11,242 bases of DNA from Treponema sp. (GCA_021442965.1 JABUUX010000097.1:1-11242), one strand, 5' to 3'. Numbered from the stretch's first letter, positions 1 through 7,620 are shown. The notes: generated from the letters alone by a model not told the origin. Program-made: numbers and translations.

Positions 1-666
1 TTCAAAGTTGAACCTGTTGTATGGCGTGTTCTCACTACAAAAACCGATGAAGATGTTACAAAATATATGCTCCTTTCAGAAAAGATTCTTATTTCTGATG
101 TAGCCTTTTATCCTCACTTGAGTGTTAACCGTACAATTAATAATCAAACTGTTTATTCAAACAATTACAAACATTCAAGTATACGAGCCTTTTTGAACGG
201 ACTTTCTTTTGAAGAAAAACCAAGTGATTCTGACCCTCAAAGTTCTAATTCAGATTACCTTTCAAAAGGTTTCCTCCAGCAGGCATTTACTTCAACTCAT
301 CAGACAAAAATTTCAGAAACAACTGTAGATAACAGTGCTGCATCAACAATAGACAGCTATGAATATCTTGAACAGGCTACATTATATGCCTGTGATAATA
401 CAATAGACAAAATTTTCCTTTTAAGTGAATTGGAAATAACTACAAGTGAATATAAGTTTAATACTGATTCTTCCCGAATAAGATTTCCTACAGATTTTGC
501 ATGGGCAAACTATTGCGACGGTTTTTGGTTGCTACGATCTCCTGAAAGCAAAGTTTCCTATACGAATGGCATAGTGAATTACGCAGGAGACTATAAAACT
601 TTTCAACCTGTTGACCGCACATATGGCGGCATCGTTCCAGCCCTCTGGTTGGAATTACCTCAATAA
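1..666 (+). CDS. DUF6273-type protein, C-terminal part (5' end outside window)
   Basis: The reading frame is open from base 1 to the TAA at 664-666, so the first ATG at 67 is internal and 221 residues of a longer protein are visible. The pattern is that of DUF6273 proteins of Firmicutes and treponemes. A Trp-Arg-Val-Leu opening is followed by a block reading MLLSEKILISDVAFY. Then come SSIRAFLN, a KIFLLSELE block, the WLLRSPES motif and a final GGIVPALWLEL. No enzyme motif is visible. DUF6273 has no firmly established function that I know of; many relatives are exported or lipoproteins, but the N-terminus that would show this here is missing. GC content rises from about 27% around 421-480 to about 52% in the last 60 bases. 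A perfect 11-bp hairpin follows the stop. The family call is made by motif recognition only. Confidence 0.72.
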   Translation, partial: FKVEPVVWRVLTTKTDEDVTKYMLLSEKILISDVAFYPHLSVNRTINNQTVYSNNYKHSSIRAFLNGLSFEEKPSDSDPQSSNSDYLSKGFLQQAFTSTHQTKISETTVDNSAASTIDSYEYLEQATLYACDNTIDKIFLLSELEITTSEYKFNTDSSRIRFPTDFAWANYCDGFWLLRSPESKVSYTNGIVNYAGDYKTFQPVDRTYGGIVPALWLELPQ

Positions 667-676
667 CACTTTTCTC

Positions 677-706
677 TTCCAGCAGGTACTCCCGCACCTG
701 CTGGAA
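677..706. terminator. Hairpin between convergent DUF6273 gene and glpK
   Basis: Arms 677-687 (TTCCAGCAGGT) and 696-706 pair perfectly over 11 bp around an 8-base loop. It starts 10 bases after the + strand stop and lies 10 bases past the glpK stop. The T-rich tail is modest on the + strand (CCTTTCACTTT) and absent on the - strand. It is most likely the + strand terminator and possibly also acts on glpK. Confidence 0.7.
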
Positions 707-716
707 ACCTTTCACT

Positions 717-2210
717 TTATTTCATATCTTTTTCCATAGTTCTTTTTACAGCCTTTTTCCATTCAACATAACGGCGTGTACGTTCTTCTTCTTTCATCCT
801 TGGGTTAAATACCCGTTCAATTTCCCATACACTTTCTATCTCTTTTTTGTTTTCCCAAAATCCTGTTGCAAGCCCCGCTAAAAAGGCTGCCCCTGTTACT
901 GTTGTTTCAACATTGTTCGGTCTGTAAACCGGAGTGTCTAAAATATCAGACTGGAACTGCATCATAATATTTGACACACAAGCTCCTCCATCCACTTTTA
1001 GGTTTGTAAGTTTTATACCTGAATCATCTTTCATACACTCAATTTCATCTTTTACCTGAAACGCAATAGCTTCCAGAGCCGCCCGGCAGATGTGAGCCTT
1101 ACTCGCACCCCTGGTTAATCCTGTAATCGTTCCCCGTGCATATGAATCCCAGTACGGTGCCCCAAGCCCTGTAAACGCCGGTACCATCATAACCCCGTTA
1201 GAGTCCGGAACACTTTCTGCAAGCACATTCACTTCATTTGCAGAACTTATTATTCCAAGCTGGTCTCTTAGCCATTTGATTGTAGCCCCGCCCATAAACA
1301 CAGAACCTTCGAGCGCATATTCAATCTTTCCGTTTAAACCGAGTGCAATCGTCGTCAAAAGTTTGTGGCGCGAATCAACCGCTTTTGTTCCCGTGTTCAT
1401 CAAAAGAAAACATCCCGTTCCGTACGTTACTTTTGTGTCGCCCGAATTAAAACAAGCCTGACCAAAAAGAGCCGCCTGCTGGTCGCCTATCATAGACGCA
1501 ATCGGTGCTTCAAAACCGCACACATTTTTATCTGTTACGGCATAAACGCAGGAAGAATCTTTCACCTCAGGTAAAAGGCATTTTGGAATTCCAAGAAGCG
1601 ACAGAAGTTCATCATCCCATTCAAGTGTGTGGATATTAAAAAGCATTGTTCGGCTGGCGTTTGTGTAATCTGTCACGTGAGCTTTTCCACCGCTCAGTTT
1701 CCACGTAAGCCAGGTGTCAATTGTTCCGGCAAGAATTTCACCTTTTTCTGAACGCTCGCGAACGCCAGGCACATTGTCTAAAATCCATTTTATTTTTGTG
1801 CCCGAAAAATATGCGTCCGGAATTAGACCTGTTTTTTTCTGAATCAAATCCGATTTTCCATCAGAAATCAGTTTGTCTGCAAGATCAGCCGTTCTTCTGC
1901 ACTGCCATACAATTGCGTTGTAAACAGGTTTTCCGCTTGATTTGTCCCACAAAACGACCGTTTCACGCTGGTTTGTAATCCCCACCGCCTGAATCTGCTC
2001 TGGCTTAAGTTTTGCTCCCGCAACCGCTTCTTTCATCACTTCAAGCTGGCACAAAAACAATTCTTCTGCATCATGCTCTACCCAGCCCGGATTCGGAAAA
2101 TACTGCGTAAACTCCGCCTGAGCCGTTTTAATTTTTTTAACATTTTTATCAAAAATGACTGCACGGGAAGATGTAGTTCCCTGATCTAATGCAACTATAT
2201 ATTTTTCCAT
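717..2210 (-). CDS. glpK: Glycerol kinase
   Basis: Cytoplasmic FGGY-family kinase making sn-glycerol 3-phosphate from glycerol and ATP, feeding lipid synthesis and glycolysis. At 497 residues it is close to the E. coli enzyme (about 502). The N-terminal phosphate motif DQGTTSSR is at 9-16. Glycerol-binding residues R82, E83 and Y134 sit where expected, and the catalytic Asp is D243 in GDQQAALFG. The C-terminal ATP-binding segment includes DGGACVSN (408-415) and the FGGY signature around 430-450. The start at 2210 gives the canonical [14 protein letters not shown]-terminus; an in-frame TGA lies upstream and no other ATG intervenes. I do not see the regulatory His of Gram-positive enzymes (HPr phosphorylation) or the fructose-bisphosphate loop of E. 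coli near 228-236, so neither control is evident. No glpF or glpD is adjacent. The AAGG before the ATG is too close for a normal Shine-Dalgarno. Confidence 0.97.
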   Translation of the reverse strand: MEKYIVALDQGTTSSRAVIFDKNVKKIKTAQAEFTQYFPNPGWVEHDAEELFLCQLEVMKEAVAGAKLKPEQIQAVGITNQRETVVLWDKSSGKPVYNAIVWQCRRTADLADKLISDGKSDLIQKKTGLIPDAYFSGTKIKWILDNVPGVRERSEKGEILAGTIDTWLTWKLSGGKAHVTDYTNASRTMLFNIHTLEWDDELLSLLGIPKCLLPEVKDSSCVYAVTDKNVCGFEAPIASMIGDQQAALFGQACFNSGDTKVTYGTGCFLLMNTGTKAVDSRHKLLTTIALGLNGKIEYALEGSVFMGGATIKWLRDQLGIISSANEVNVLAESVPDSNGVMMVPAFTGLGAPYWDSYARGTITGLTRGASKAHICRAALEAIAFQVKDEIECMKDDSGIKLTNLKVDGGACVSNIMMQFQSDILDTPVYRPNNVETTVTGAAFLAGLATGFWENKKEIESVWEIERVFNPRMKEEERTRRYVEWKKAVKRTMEKDMK

Positions 2211-2217
2211 ATCCTTA

Positions 2218-2245
2218 ATTATACATCACATTTTTATACGGGCAA
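2218..2245 (-). promoter_or_regulatory. Candidate glpK promoter, start-codon-proximal
   Basis: On the - strand a perfect TATAAT (2218-2223) is preceded at 16 bp by TTGCCC (2240-2245, 4/6 match). Only 7 bases (TAAGGAT) separate the -10 box from the glpK ATG, so transcription would start at or within a base or two of the start codon. The -35 overlaps the T-tract of the preceding terminator. A second -10-like TATAAA lies about 9 bases further upstream but has no good -35. Confidence 0.55.
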
Positions 2246-2279
2246 AAAAAAACGCACTCCCAAAAACTTTGAAAGTGCG
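2244..2279 (-). terminator. Intrinsic terminator of the 2315-2956 lipoprotein gene
   Basis: Outer arms 2253-2258 and 2274-2279 (CGCACT/AGTGCG) pair over 6 bp. An inner CAAA/TTTG stem (2261-2264 with 2268-2271) extends the hairpin after a small internal loop. On the - strand it is followed by an unbroken run of nine T (2244-2252 complement). It lies about 35 bases past the lipoprotein stop. Confidence 0.75.
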
Positions 2280-2314
2280 AAAAAAAAGAAAATCAAAAAA
2301 AATCTATTTATTTT

Positions 2315-2956
2315 CTATTTGGTTACTGTCAGCCCTTTTACATAAATAGGTCCTTTATCTCCAGACCAGAACTGAATAATCTGAACTTCATTTGAAGCTT
2401 TATAATTATTGCCCCACTGTTCGTCTGCAACTAAGTCAGCTTCTACATCTGTCCACGCATCCGTTGCAATGTCAGAAAGATAAAAAGATCCTTTGTGTTC
2501 AGCACCGTTCATTTCTTCATACATAAAAGCACAGTTATAAGCTCCTGCTCCACCGTCAAACCCTGCTACAGAAAACTTAAGTTTTTTCAAGTCTTTACAA
2601 GGAACCGGTTTATCCAGAACAAATGCAAAACGAATTTCCGGGTTAAAATTGGCAGTAATCTTTACACATTTTTCTCCAAGATATGTTCCCATTGTTGCAG
2701 TTGCCCCTTTTACTTCCGGAGCGTCTGCTTTAGACATATCTTTGTCTACAACAAGTTTTACCCCTACTCCAAGTGCTTCAGAAAGAGCTTTACATGCATC
2801 ATCAATTGAATCTTTAGATGCTGTAAACTCAGGACCCTCAGGTTCAGAAGCCATGAACATTGAAAGATCATCGTCTTCTTTAACTTTTGTTGATCCACAA
2901 GAAACTAGCCCTAACACCAGAGCAGTCCCAGCCAGAACTGTTATAAATTTTTTCAT
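2315..2956 (-). CDS. Small lipoprotein, function unknown
   Basis: The 213-residue product starts with a classic lipoprotein signal: MKK, a hydrophobic stretch (4-17) and a lipobox LVSC with the lipidated Cys at 20. An acidic linker with DDD and EPEGPE follows (27-44). The mature part is rich in beta-prone segments, such as IRFAFVLDKPV (108-118), LKKLKFSVAGFDGG and the terminal YVKGLTVTK. It reads like a jelly-roll, carbohydrate-binding-like sandwich, but I cannot assign a family. It is probably anchored in a membrane and faces the periplasm or surface. A strong Shine-Dalgarno GGAGG stands 9 bases before the ATG. I see no convincing -10/-35 pair in the 108-bp gap upstream, so it may be read through from 3065-4096. 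It ends in its own terminator. Confidence 0.85.
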   Translation of the reverse strand: MKKFITVLAGTALVLGLVSCGSTKVKEDDDLSMFMASEPEGPEFTASKDSIDDACKALSEALGVGVKLVVDKDMSKADAPEVKGATATMGTYLGEKCVKITANFNPEIRFAFVLDKPVPCKDLKKLKFSVAGFDGGAGAYNCAFMYEEMNGAEHKGSFYLSDIATDAWTDVEADLVADEQWGNNYKASNEVQIIQFWSGDKGPIYVKGLTVTK

Positions 2957-3064
2957 ATTATCTATCCTCCATAATTTGATAGCAAGTTTGATTAATTAAT
3001 TTTATCATTCATTTTTTTCTGTACCACTTTAGAAATTTGACGCCTTTGATGTAAAAATTTGAAA

Positions 3065-4096
3065 TCATTTGAATTTTACTGTCATTCTCAGTGGCAGATG
3101 ATCTGAATACCCCGAACCTGTATAAATTTTAAACCCCAAAGGTATTCCATTTTCATTCGCCCATTCCCCGTTTGAAATTACTGAAAATGATTTTATTTCT
3201 CCTTTTCCGTACAAAAACATATGATCTATACGCTCCCATTCTCCGTTATAATAATAGCTTCCTGTAGAGCCTTGTATTGCACCTTTTTCATCTAACCAGG
3301 GTGAAATCACTCCCACAGTGTTAAAAGTCTCTGTAATCGGGTCTGATGTGCGCATAAGAACCTTTCCAAAGCCCTCCGCTCCATTCCCTAAAATCTTAAA
3401 TTCTTTTATGTCGCGGTTAAAATCTCCACACAACACCGCAGTAAACATTTCTTCCCTTTTTGAAGCTTTTAATAACTGTTCTGATAGTACACTTTCCTGC
3501 CATTCCCGCCATATTTCTGTTTTTTCTTTTCCGCCGCTTTTTGATTTCCAGTGATTACAAAAAATATGCAGCTTTCGTCCATTTACGTCTGCCTGAACCT
3601 GCATTATTGGCCTTATTGATGGCTGATTTTCTAACTGTGTTCTAATATCCATTGAATGCAAACAGAGTCCTGAAAGTGGAAACCGGCTTAATACACCAAT
3701 TCCAATAGCACTTCCAGGCTCCTTTGCAAAACAAGAAAAATTATACTGCTGACTTTCCCGCCATGAATCTCCTGAAAGCATGTTTACTATATCCTGCAAT
3801 ACTGCTTCATTTTCTATTTCTTCCAGTACAATGATTTCAGCCTTCAATGCCCTTATAACCTGACATAACCGTCCAAGTCTTAATTCGTACACTTCTTTAG
3901 ACCAGTAATTCTTCTTTCTGAATTCCTCGTACTCGCACCCGTCATCCACAGCATCAAAAAATTCCTGAACGTTGTAAGCCGCTATAGAAAAAGTGATATT
4001 CTTTTCTTCTAACGATGTCATTGGTTCACATCCTGTACAAGCCGTACACAAAGCCAGAATCCCCGTTAAAAACAAAAGCCATATCAACTGTTTCAT
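3065..4096 (-). CDS. Endonuclease/exonuclease/phosphatase-fold lipoprotein
   Basis: The 343-residue product carries a lipoprotein signal with Cys20 in LCTAC (a second Cys at 23 is possible). It then has the full metal-dependent EEP (DNase I-like) set in order: AYNVQEFFD (40-48), the acidic metal site VLEEIEN (90-96), the catalytic-type His in FCNHWKSKSGG (179-189), CGDFNRD (223-229), ERIDHMF (288-294) and GYSDHLPLR (329-337). All catalytic residues appear intact, so it should cleave a phosphodiester. The substrate cannot be told from sequence; an exported nuclease that salvages nucleic acid is the simplest guess, since many treponemes depend on nucleotide salvage. AGAAGGAGAA lies just before the ATG as a strong ribosome site. 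No terminator is evident after the stop. Confidence 0.9.
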   Translation of the reverse strand: MKQLIWLLFLTGILALCTACTGCEPMTSLEEKNITFSIAAYNVQEFFDAVDDGCEYEEFRKKNYWSKEVYELRLGRLCQVIRALKAEIIVLEEIENEAVLQDIVNMLSGDSWRESQQYNFSCFAKEPGSAIGIGVLSRFPLSGLCLHSMDIRTQLENQPSIRPIMQVQADVNGRKLHIFCNHWKSKSGGKEKTEIWREWQESVLSEQLLKASKREEMFTAVLCGDFNRDIKEFKILGNGAEGFGKVLMRTSDPITETFNTVGVISPWLDEKGAIQGSTGSYYYNGEWERIDHMFLYGKGEIKSFSVISNGEWANENGIPLGFKIYTGSGYSDHLPLRMTVKFK

Positions 4097-4140
4097 ATAA
4101 TTCTCCTTCTAACAGTTAATATGGCTTTAAATTTCATTTT

Positions 4141-4164
4141 AACGCAAAATCTTTGCGTTTTTTT
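4141..4164 (+). terminator. Hairpin with + strand T-tract between ychF and the EEP gene
   Basis: AACGCAAA (4141-4148) pairs perfectly with TTTGCGTT (4152-4159) around a 3-base loop, followed on the + strand by a run of T to 4164. Both flanking genes are on the - strand, and on that strand the hairpin is followed only by TTAAAATG. It is therefore a good terminator shape in the antisense direction and a poor one for ychF. Confidence 0.55.
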
Positions 4165-4175
4165 CATTAATCTTT

Positions 4176-5306
4176 TTATACGTTAAACTTAAAGAAAAGA
4201 ACATCTCCATCCTGTACAACGTATTCTTTACCTTCCTGACGATACTTTCCTGCCGCTTTAATTGCTGCTTCATCCTTGTACTGGCGTAAATCTTCAATTG
4301 TGTAAGCTTCTGCTTTTATAAATCCTTTTTCAAAATCTGTATGAATTACCCCCGCAGCCTGTGGTGCTTTATCTCCGGCATGTATTGTCCAGGCCCGGCA
4401 TTCATCAGGACCTCCAGTAAAAAATGTTGCCAGCCCCATCAAGTGATATGCTTTTCTTGCCAGAACTGCAAGTCCTGACTCTTTAAGCCCTACCGAGTCC
4501 ATAAACTCTTTTCGGTCTGCTTCTTCTGTAATTTCTGCCAAATCGGCTTCAAATTTTCCACAAATTACAACTACATCGGATTTTTCTTCGGCAGCATATT
4601 TTTTTACTACCTCTACATAATCATTTGTTCCGGCTTCTACAGAATCTTCATCTACATTTGCTACATAAAGAGTCGGTTTCATTGTAAGTAAAAACATATC
4701 ACGAACAGCAAGCTTTTCATCATCTGAAAGTTCCGCTACACGAGCACATTTTCCATCCTGCAGTAACGGCTTAATTTTTGAAACTGCACTATTCCATGGT
4801 GCCAGCTGTTTTTCTGCATCTTTTCCCAAAGCTCTTACAGTTTTTATGTTTTTTTCTTCTCTCTTTGCAATTGTGTCCAAATCTGCCTGGCAAAGTTCCC
4901 AGTTAATTGTCAGAATATCAGTTTCCGGGTCAATTGGAGCTGCTTCATTTGCATTTTCTCTAACGTGCATAATATCTGGATTATCAAAACAGCGTACAAC
5001 ATGAGCAATTACCGAACATTCACGGATATTTGCCAAAAACTTGTTTCCCAAGCCTTCACCATTTGATGCACCTTTAATCAAACCAGCAATATCAACAAAT
5101 TTTACTGCTGCCGGTGTTTTTTTCTTTGGATTATGAATGCTTGCCAAAAAATCCAGGCGTTCGTCCGGTAAATCCACAATTCCCACATTAGGATCAATTG
5201 TACAAAACGGAAAGTTCTCTGCCGCAGCCGGTGCCGCTGTTAATGCCGAAAATATAGTTGATTTACCTACATTTGGAAGACCTACAATACCACATTCTAA
5301 AGCCAT
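4176..5306 (-). CDS. ychF: Redox-responsive ribosome-binding ATPase YchF
   Basis: Obg/TRAFAC-class P-loop protein of the YchF/OLA1 family: an ATPase that associates with ribosomes and takes part in stress and redox responses. Visible motifs are the P-loop GLPNVGKST (9-17), [10 protein letters not shown] (31-40), [10 protein letters not shown] (72-81) and NVDE (217-220). NVDE replaces the NKxD guanine motif and explains the ATP preference of the family. A central helical region follows, then the C-terminal TGS domain (about 292-375, including AWTIHAGD). Cys35 falls at the same number as the redox-sensitive Cys of the E. coli protein. Length 376 compares with 363 in E. coli. The start has AGAGG 5 bases upstream. 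It stands alone in transcription direction, divergent from the PilZ gene. Confidence 0.97.
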   Translation of the reverse strand: MALECGIVGLPNVGKSTIFSALTAAPAAAENFPFCTIDPNVGIVDLPDERLDFLASIHNPKKKTPAAVKFVDIAGLIKGASNGEGLGNKFLANIRECSVIAHVVRCFDNPDIMHVRENANEAAPIDPETDILTINWELCQADLDTIAKREEKNIKTVRALGKDAEKQLAPWNSAVSKIKPLLQDGKCARVAELSDDEKLAVRDMFLLTMKPTLYVANVDEDSVEAGTNDYVEVVKKYAAEEKSDVVVICGKFEADLAEITEEADRKEFMDSVGLKESGLAVLARKAYHLMGLATFFTGGPDECRAWTIHAGDKAPQAAGVIHTDFEKGFIKAEAYTIEDLRQYKDEAAIKAAGKYRQEGKEYVVQDGDVLFFKFNV

Positions 5307-5346
5307 ATTTACCTCTGTTCAGATAATATTAATAAATTTTCTTATT

Positions 5347-5375
5347 TTTCTATCTGTAAAGTTTTACTATATCAA
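5347..5375 (-). promoter_or_regulatory. Candidate ychF promoter
   Basis: On the - strand TTGATA (5370-5375, 5/6) is separated by 17 bp from TAGAAA (5347-5352, 4/6), giving a leader of roughly 30 bases that contains the Shine-Dalgarno. A second overlapping option, TTTATA-17-TATAGT, lies about 20 bp further up. It includes a perfect 10-bp palindrome CTTTATAAAG (5386-5395), which could be an operator or chance in AT-rich DNA. Confidence 0.4.
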
Positions 5376-5446
5376 AATCCTTTCCCTTTATAAAGACTAA
5401 AAAAAAATCAAATTTTCTTATTTTTTCTCCATTTTCTACAGAATTC

Positions 5447-5475
5447 TTGACCAATTAAACTTTCTATCTTACTAT
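5447..5475 (+). promoter_or_regulatory. Candidate pilZ promoter, start-codon-proximal
   Basis: TTGACC (5447-5452, 5/6) is followed at exactly 17 bp by TACTAT (5470-5475, 4/6). Only 8 bases separate the -10 box from the ATG at 5484, which predicts a transcript with little or no leader. AAGAG lies 1 base before the ATG, too close for ordinary Shine-Dalgarno pairing. Confidence 0.5.
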
Positions 5476-5483
5476 TTAAGAGT

Positions 5484-6380
5484 ATGCCATTGGCCAATGA
5501 TACACATCAGATTACCCGTTATTACGATGTTTATCGTGATAAGGAAATCATTTTTACAAAAGAAACTCTTCATTATCTTAGAATTGATCCCCGCCAAATT
5601 TATATAAAGCTGGCTGGAGGTCAGTGGCCTTGCATTATTAACTCAACTTCTTTTCAGTTTGTTAAAATTATTCTTGGCATTGGTAGTGGAGCTTTGGTTA
5701 ATCTTAAGAAAAATCCTGCCAGCCCGGTTCAAGTACGATACTGCTTTATTCAGGAAGACAATACTCCTCTTAGTTTCTTTGTTACTGGTCGTGTTACAGA
5801 AGCCGTTCCTTTTAAAGACACTAAGGAACTCATTCTTCTTACAATTTCTTTTACTCAGCAGCCTCCTGATGATCTTATTTATAAAGTTGGACAATTTATT
5901 GATACTAACGAAAACTTTGTAAATCGCCGTGAAGAACGTATCATAATTAATAAAGAAGTTGTTCGTCGCATTGGTATGGAAAAAGAAGAAACCATTATTT
6001 CTATTACAAATGTACCAAGGCGATGTATTCTCCGAGATATTTCTTTTGGTGGCGCAAAAATAATGTGCATGGGAATTCCAAAATTCCTTGTTGATAAAGA
6101 TGTTGTTCTTAGGCTTTCTTTTATTGATCCTCAAGTTTATTTTGATATTCCGGGAATTATTAAACATGCAGAAACAATGGAAGGACGGCAGGATATTGTA
6201 ATCGTATCTATTGCCTTCAAACCAGAAACTGTTCCAATGCAGTACAAAGTTCTAATGAATCAGTTCCTTACAAATAATAAAAAATCTCTTCTTCAACTCA
6301 GCCGTATTCAACAACAAAATGCTGAAATTTCGCATCCTACAATCTCTCAAAGCGATGAAACGCTTCCGGATTTTGATTAA
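5484..6380 (+). CDS. PilZ-domain protein, probable cyclic-di-GMP receptor
   Basis: The 298-residue soluble protein has no signal peptide or membrane segment. The C-terminal PilZ domain spans about 147-262 and holds both parts of the cyclic-di-GMP site: RREER (148-152, the RxxxR arm) and DISFGG (185-190, the D/NxSxxG motif). The key residues R148, R152, D185, S187 and G190 are all present, so ligand binding is expected. The N-terminal half (about 15-140) is a separate beta-rich domain, arranged like the PilZN-PilZ pair of spirochaete receptors such as Borrelia PlzA; that parallel is from memory. The tail (263-298) is polar and probably disordered. Such proteins usually act on motility or transcription through partner contacts; the partner here is unknown. 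The TPR gene follows after 27 bases. Confidence 0.88.
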   Translation: MPLANDTHQITRYYDVYRDKEIIFTKETLHYLRIDPRQIYIKLAGGQWPCIINSTSFQFVKIILGIGSGALVNLKKNPASPVQVRYCFIQEDNTPLSFFVTGRVTEAVPFKDTKELILLTISFTQQPPDDLIYKVGQFIDTNENFVNRREERIIINKEVVRRIGMEKEETIISITNVPRRCILRDISFGGAKIMCMGIPKFLVDKDVVLRLSFIDPQVYFDIPGIIKHAETMEGRQDIVIVSIAFKPETVPMQYKVLMNQFLTNNKKSLLQLSRIQQQNAEISHPTISQSDETLPDFD

Positions 6381-6393
6381 GATTTGATTTTTG

Positions 6394-6399
6394 TATAAT
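6394..6399 (+). promoter_or_regulatory. Candidate -10 box of the TPR gene
   Basis: A perfect TATAAT ends 8 bases before the ATG at 6408, inside the 27-base gap after pilZ. Upstream -35 options are weak (TTTTGA at 17 bp, TTGATT at 15 bp). No purine-rich Shine-Dalgarno exists in the gap. It is compatible with a leaderless internal transcript; readthrough from pilZ is also possible. Confidence 0.45.
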
Positions 6400-6407
6400 A
6401 TATAATT

Positions 6408-7565
6408 ATGAATCCAAAAAATCCTCTAGACTCAATTTTTTACATTACTATTCCTGAAGGCTATCAGTTTTCTAATGAAGCCATGAAAGTAGATGCTTCC
6501 ATTCCTCTTCCAGTTCAAAAAAAGGACGGCAGTAATGAAAGCGATGAACCAAAACTTAATGACATTACCACAGAACAAATTCTTGCTGGTATTCTTACAG
6601 TTCTTGCTTATGACCATCATTGCGAACACTTGGACTATTATCGCAATATTATCAAACGTGCACGTCCAAATATTTTAAAAGAATTGAGCGAAACCGCTAT
6701 TCTTAAAGCCCGCAATAATGATTTTGAAATTGCTGAAGAAATTTTTAAAGCTCTTCACGGTTTGGAACCAGACAATACCTCCATTATTTTGAATATGGCA
6801 TTATTTTTAGATCAGCGTGCAGAAAATTATCGCCAGGCAAATCTTGATGATGATGCAGATGCCTACGATTCCGATGCTCTATCCTATTACAAAGAAGCCA
6901 TGGAAGCCGAACCCCCTATCCCTGATGCTTACTTTAACGCAGGATTCTTTTACCTTAAAAAGAATGACTTTATCAATGCAAAAGAATGTTTTGACACTTA
7001 CATTACACTCACCTGCGAAACATCTGATGAAGAATTGGGAGAAACCGGTTTATACAAAAAAGAACGTGCCACAGAAATATTGAATCATATTAATAACATG
7101 AACATGGATGATGTTCACTTTCAAAAAGCGTATGAACTTATTTCCAAAGGAAAAGAAGAAGAAGGCATGGATGAAATTCTTGCTTTTATCAAAAAAAATC
7201 CAAGAGTGTGGAACGCATGGTTTCTTTTGGGCTGGGGGCTTAGAAAAGTCCGACGTTTTGAAGATGCAAAGAATGCCTTTGAAGAATCCCTTAAATGCCC
7301 CGAGGGAGATAAAAATGCAGATACCTATAATGAAATTGCTTTATGTCTTACCCAGCTTAAAGATTTTGAATCTGCTCATGAAAATCTGATGAAAGCATTC
7401 CGTATGGATCCTGAAAATACTAAAATAATATCTAATTTAGGATACCTTTCTCTTGCTCGGGGAAATATTTCTGAAGCCAGAAAATATTTTACAACTGTAC
7501 TGGAGTTTTCTCCTAATGACCCAATTGCTCTTTCTGAACTCCAAAAACTTGAAGAACAAAACTAA
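6408..7565 (+). CDS. TPR-repeat protein
   Basis: The 385-residue cytoplasmic protein has no signal sequence. The N-terminal 90 residues are not repeat-like. Tetratricopeptide helices follow: about 91-121 (NNDFEIAEEIFKALHGLEPD), 172-203 (DAYFNAGFFYLKKNDF), a looser one at 236-266, and three consecutive good ones at 268-298, 304-335 and 338-370. The last contains NLGYLSLARGNISEARKYF. An acidic insert (144-157) interrupts the array. TPRs are protein-binding scaffolds, and no catalytic motif is present. Its place 27 bases after the PilZ gene, with a shared strong terminator, makes a common pathway or operon likely, and the PilZ protein is a natural partner to test. The ATG lacks a Shine-Dalgarno, and a later start at Met26 cannot be excluded. 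Confidence 0.88.
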   Translation: MNPKNPLDSIFYITIPEGYQFSNEAMKVDASIPLPVQKKDGSNESDEPKLNDITTEQILAGILTVLAYDHHCEHLDYYRNIIKRARPNILKELSETAILKARNNDFEIAEEIFKALHGLEPDNTSIILNMALFLDQRAENYRQANLDDDADAYDSDALSYYKEAMEAEPPIPDAYFNAGFFYLKKNDFINAKECFDTYITLTCETSDEELGETGLYKKERATEILNHINNMNMDDVHFQKAYELISKGKEEEGMDEILAFIKKNPRVWNAWFLLGWGLRKVRRFEDAKNAFEESLKCPEGDKNADTYNEIALCLTQLKDFESAHENLMKAFRMDPENTKIISNLGYLSLARGNISEARKYFTTVLEFSPNDPIALSELQKLEEQN

Positions 7566-7582
7566 ACCTTAGATTTAAAATC

Positions 7583-7620
7583 AAACGGGCTGTCCTTCTT
7601 TTTGGGACAGCCCGTTTTTT
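7583..7620. terminator. Strong intrinsic terminator after the pilZ-TPR pair
   Basis: A perfect 13-bp stem (AAACGGGCTGTCC at 7583-7595 with 7605-7617) closes a 9-base loop and runs into TTTTTT at 7615-7620. It begins 17 bases after the TPR stop. On the - strand it is followed by TTTGATTTT-like sequence, so it may also stop the convergent DUF192 transcript. Confidence 0.93.

Noticed and set aside
67..69. ATG at 67 as the start of the DUF6273 gene
   Set aside because: The frame is open back to base 1 and the upstream residues already match the family's Trp-containing opening; the real start lies outside the window.
3036..3072. Four TTTGA pentamers within 37 bases
   Set aside because: Uneven spacing (9, 13, 10 bases), AT-rich context and overlap with the end of the EEP gene; no stem or operator symmetry.
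4121..4186. Short + strand ORF of 21 codons across the hairpin between ychF and the EEP gene
   Set aside because: No Shine-Dalgarno, no promoter, overlaps the hairpin and the 3' end of ychF; chance ORF.
5307..5483. Possible small RNA or riboswitch in the divergent ychF-pilZ gap
   Set aside because: Only short AT-rich inverted repeats (for example 5356-5367 and 5386-5395) are present, with no GC-bearing stem or terminator; divergent promoters explain the gap.
5643..6167. 174-codon open frame on the - strand
   Set aside because: Fully antisense to the PilZ gene, rich in Asn, Lys and Phe as expected from AT-rich antisense sequence, with no domain and no ribosome site.
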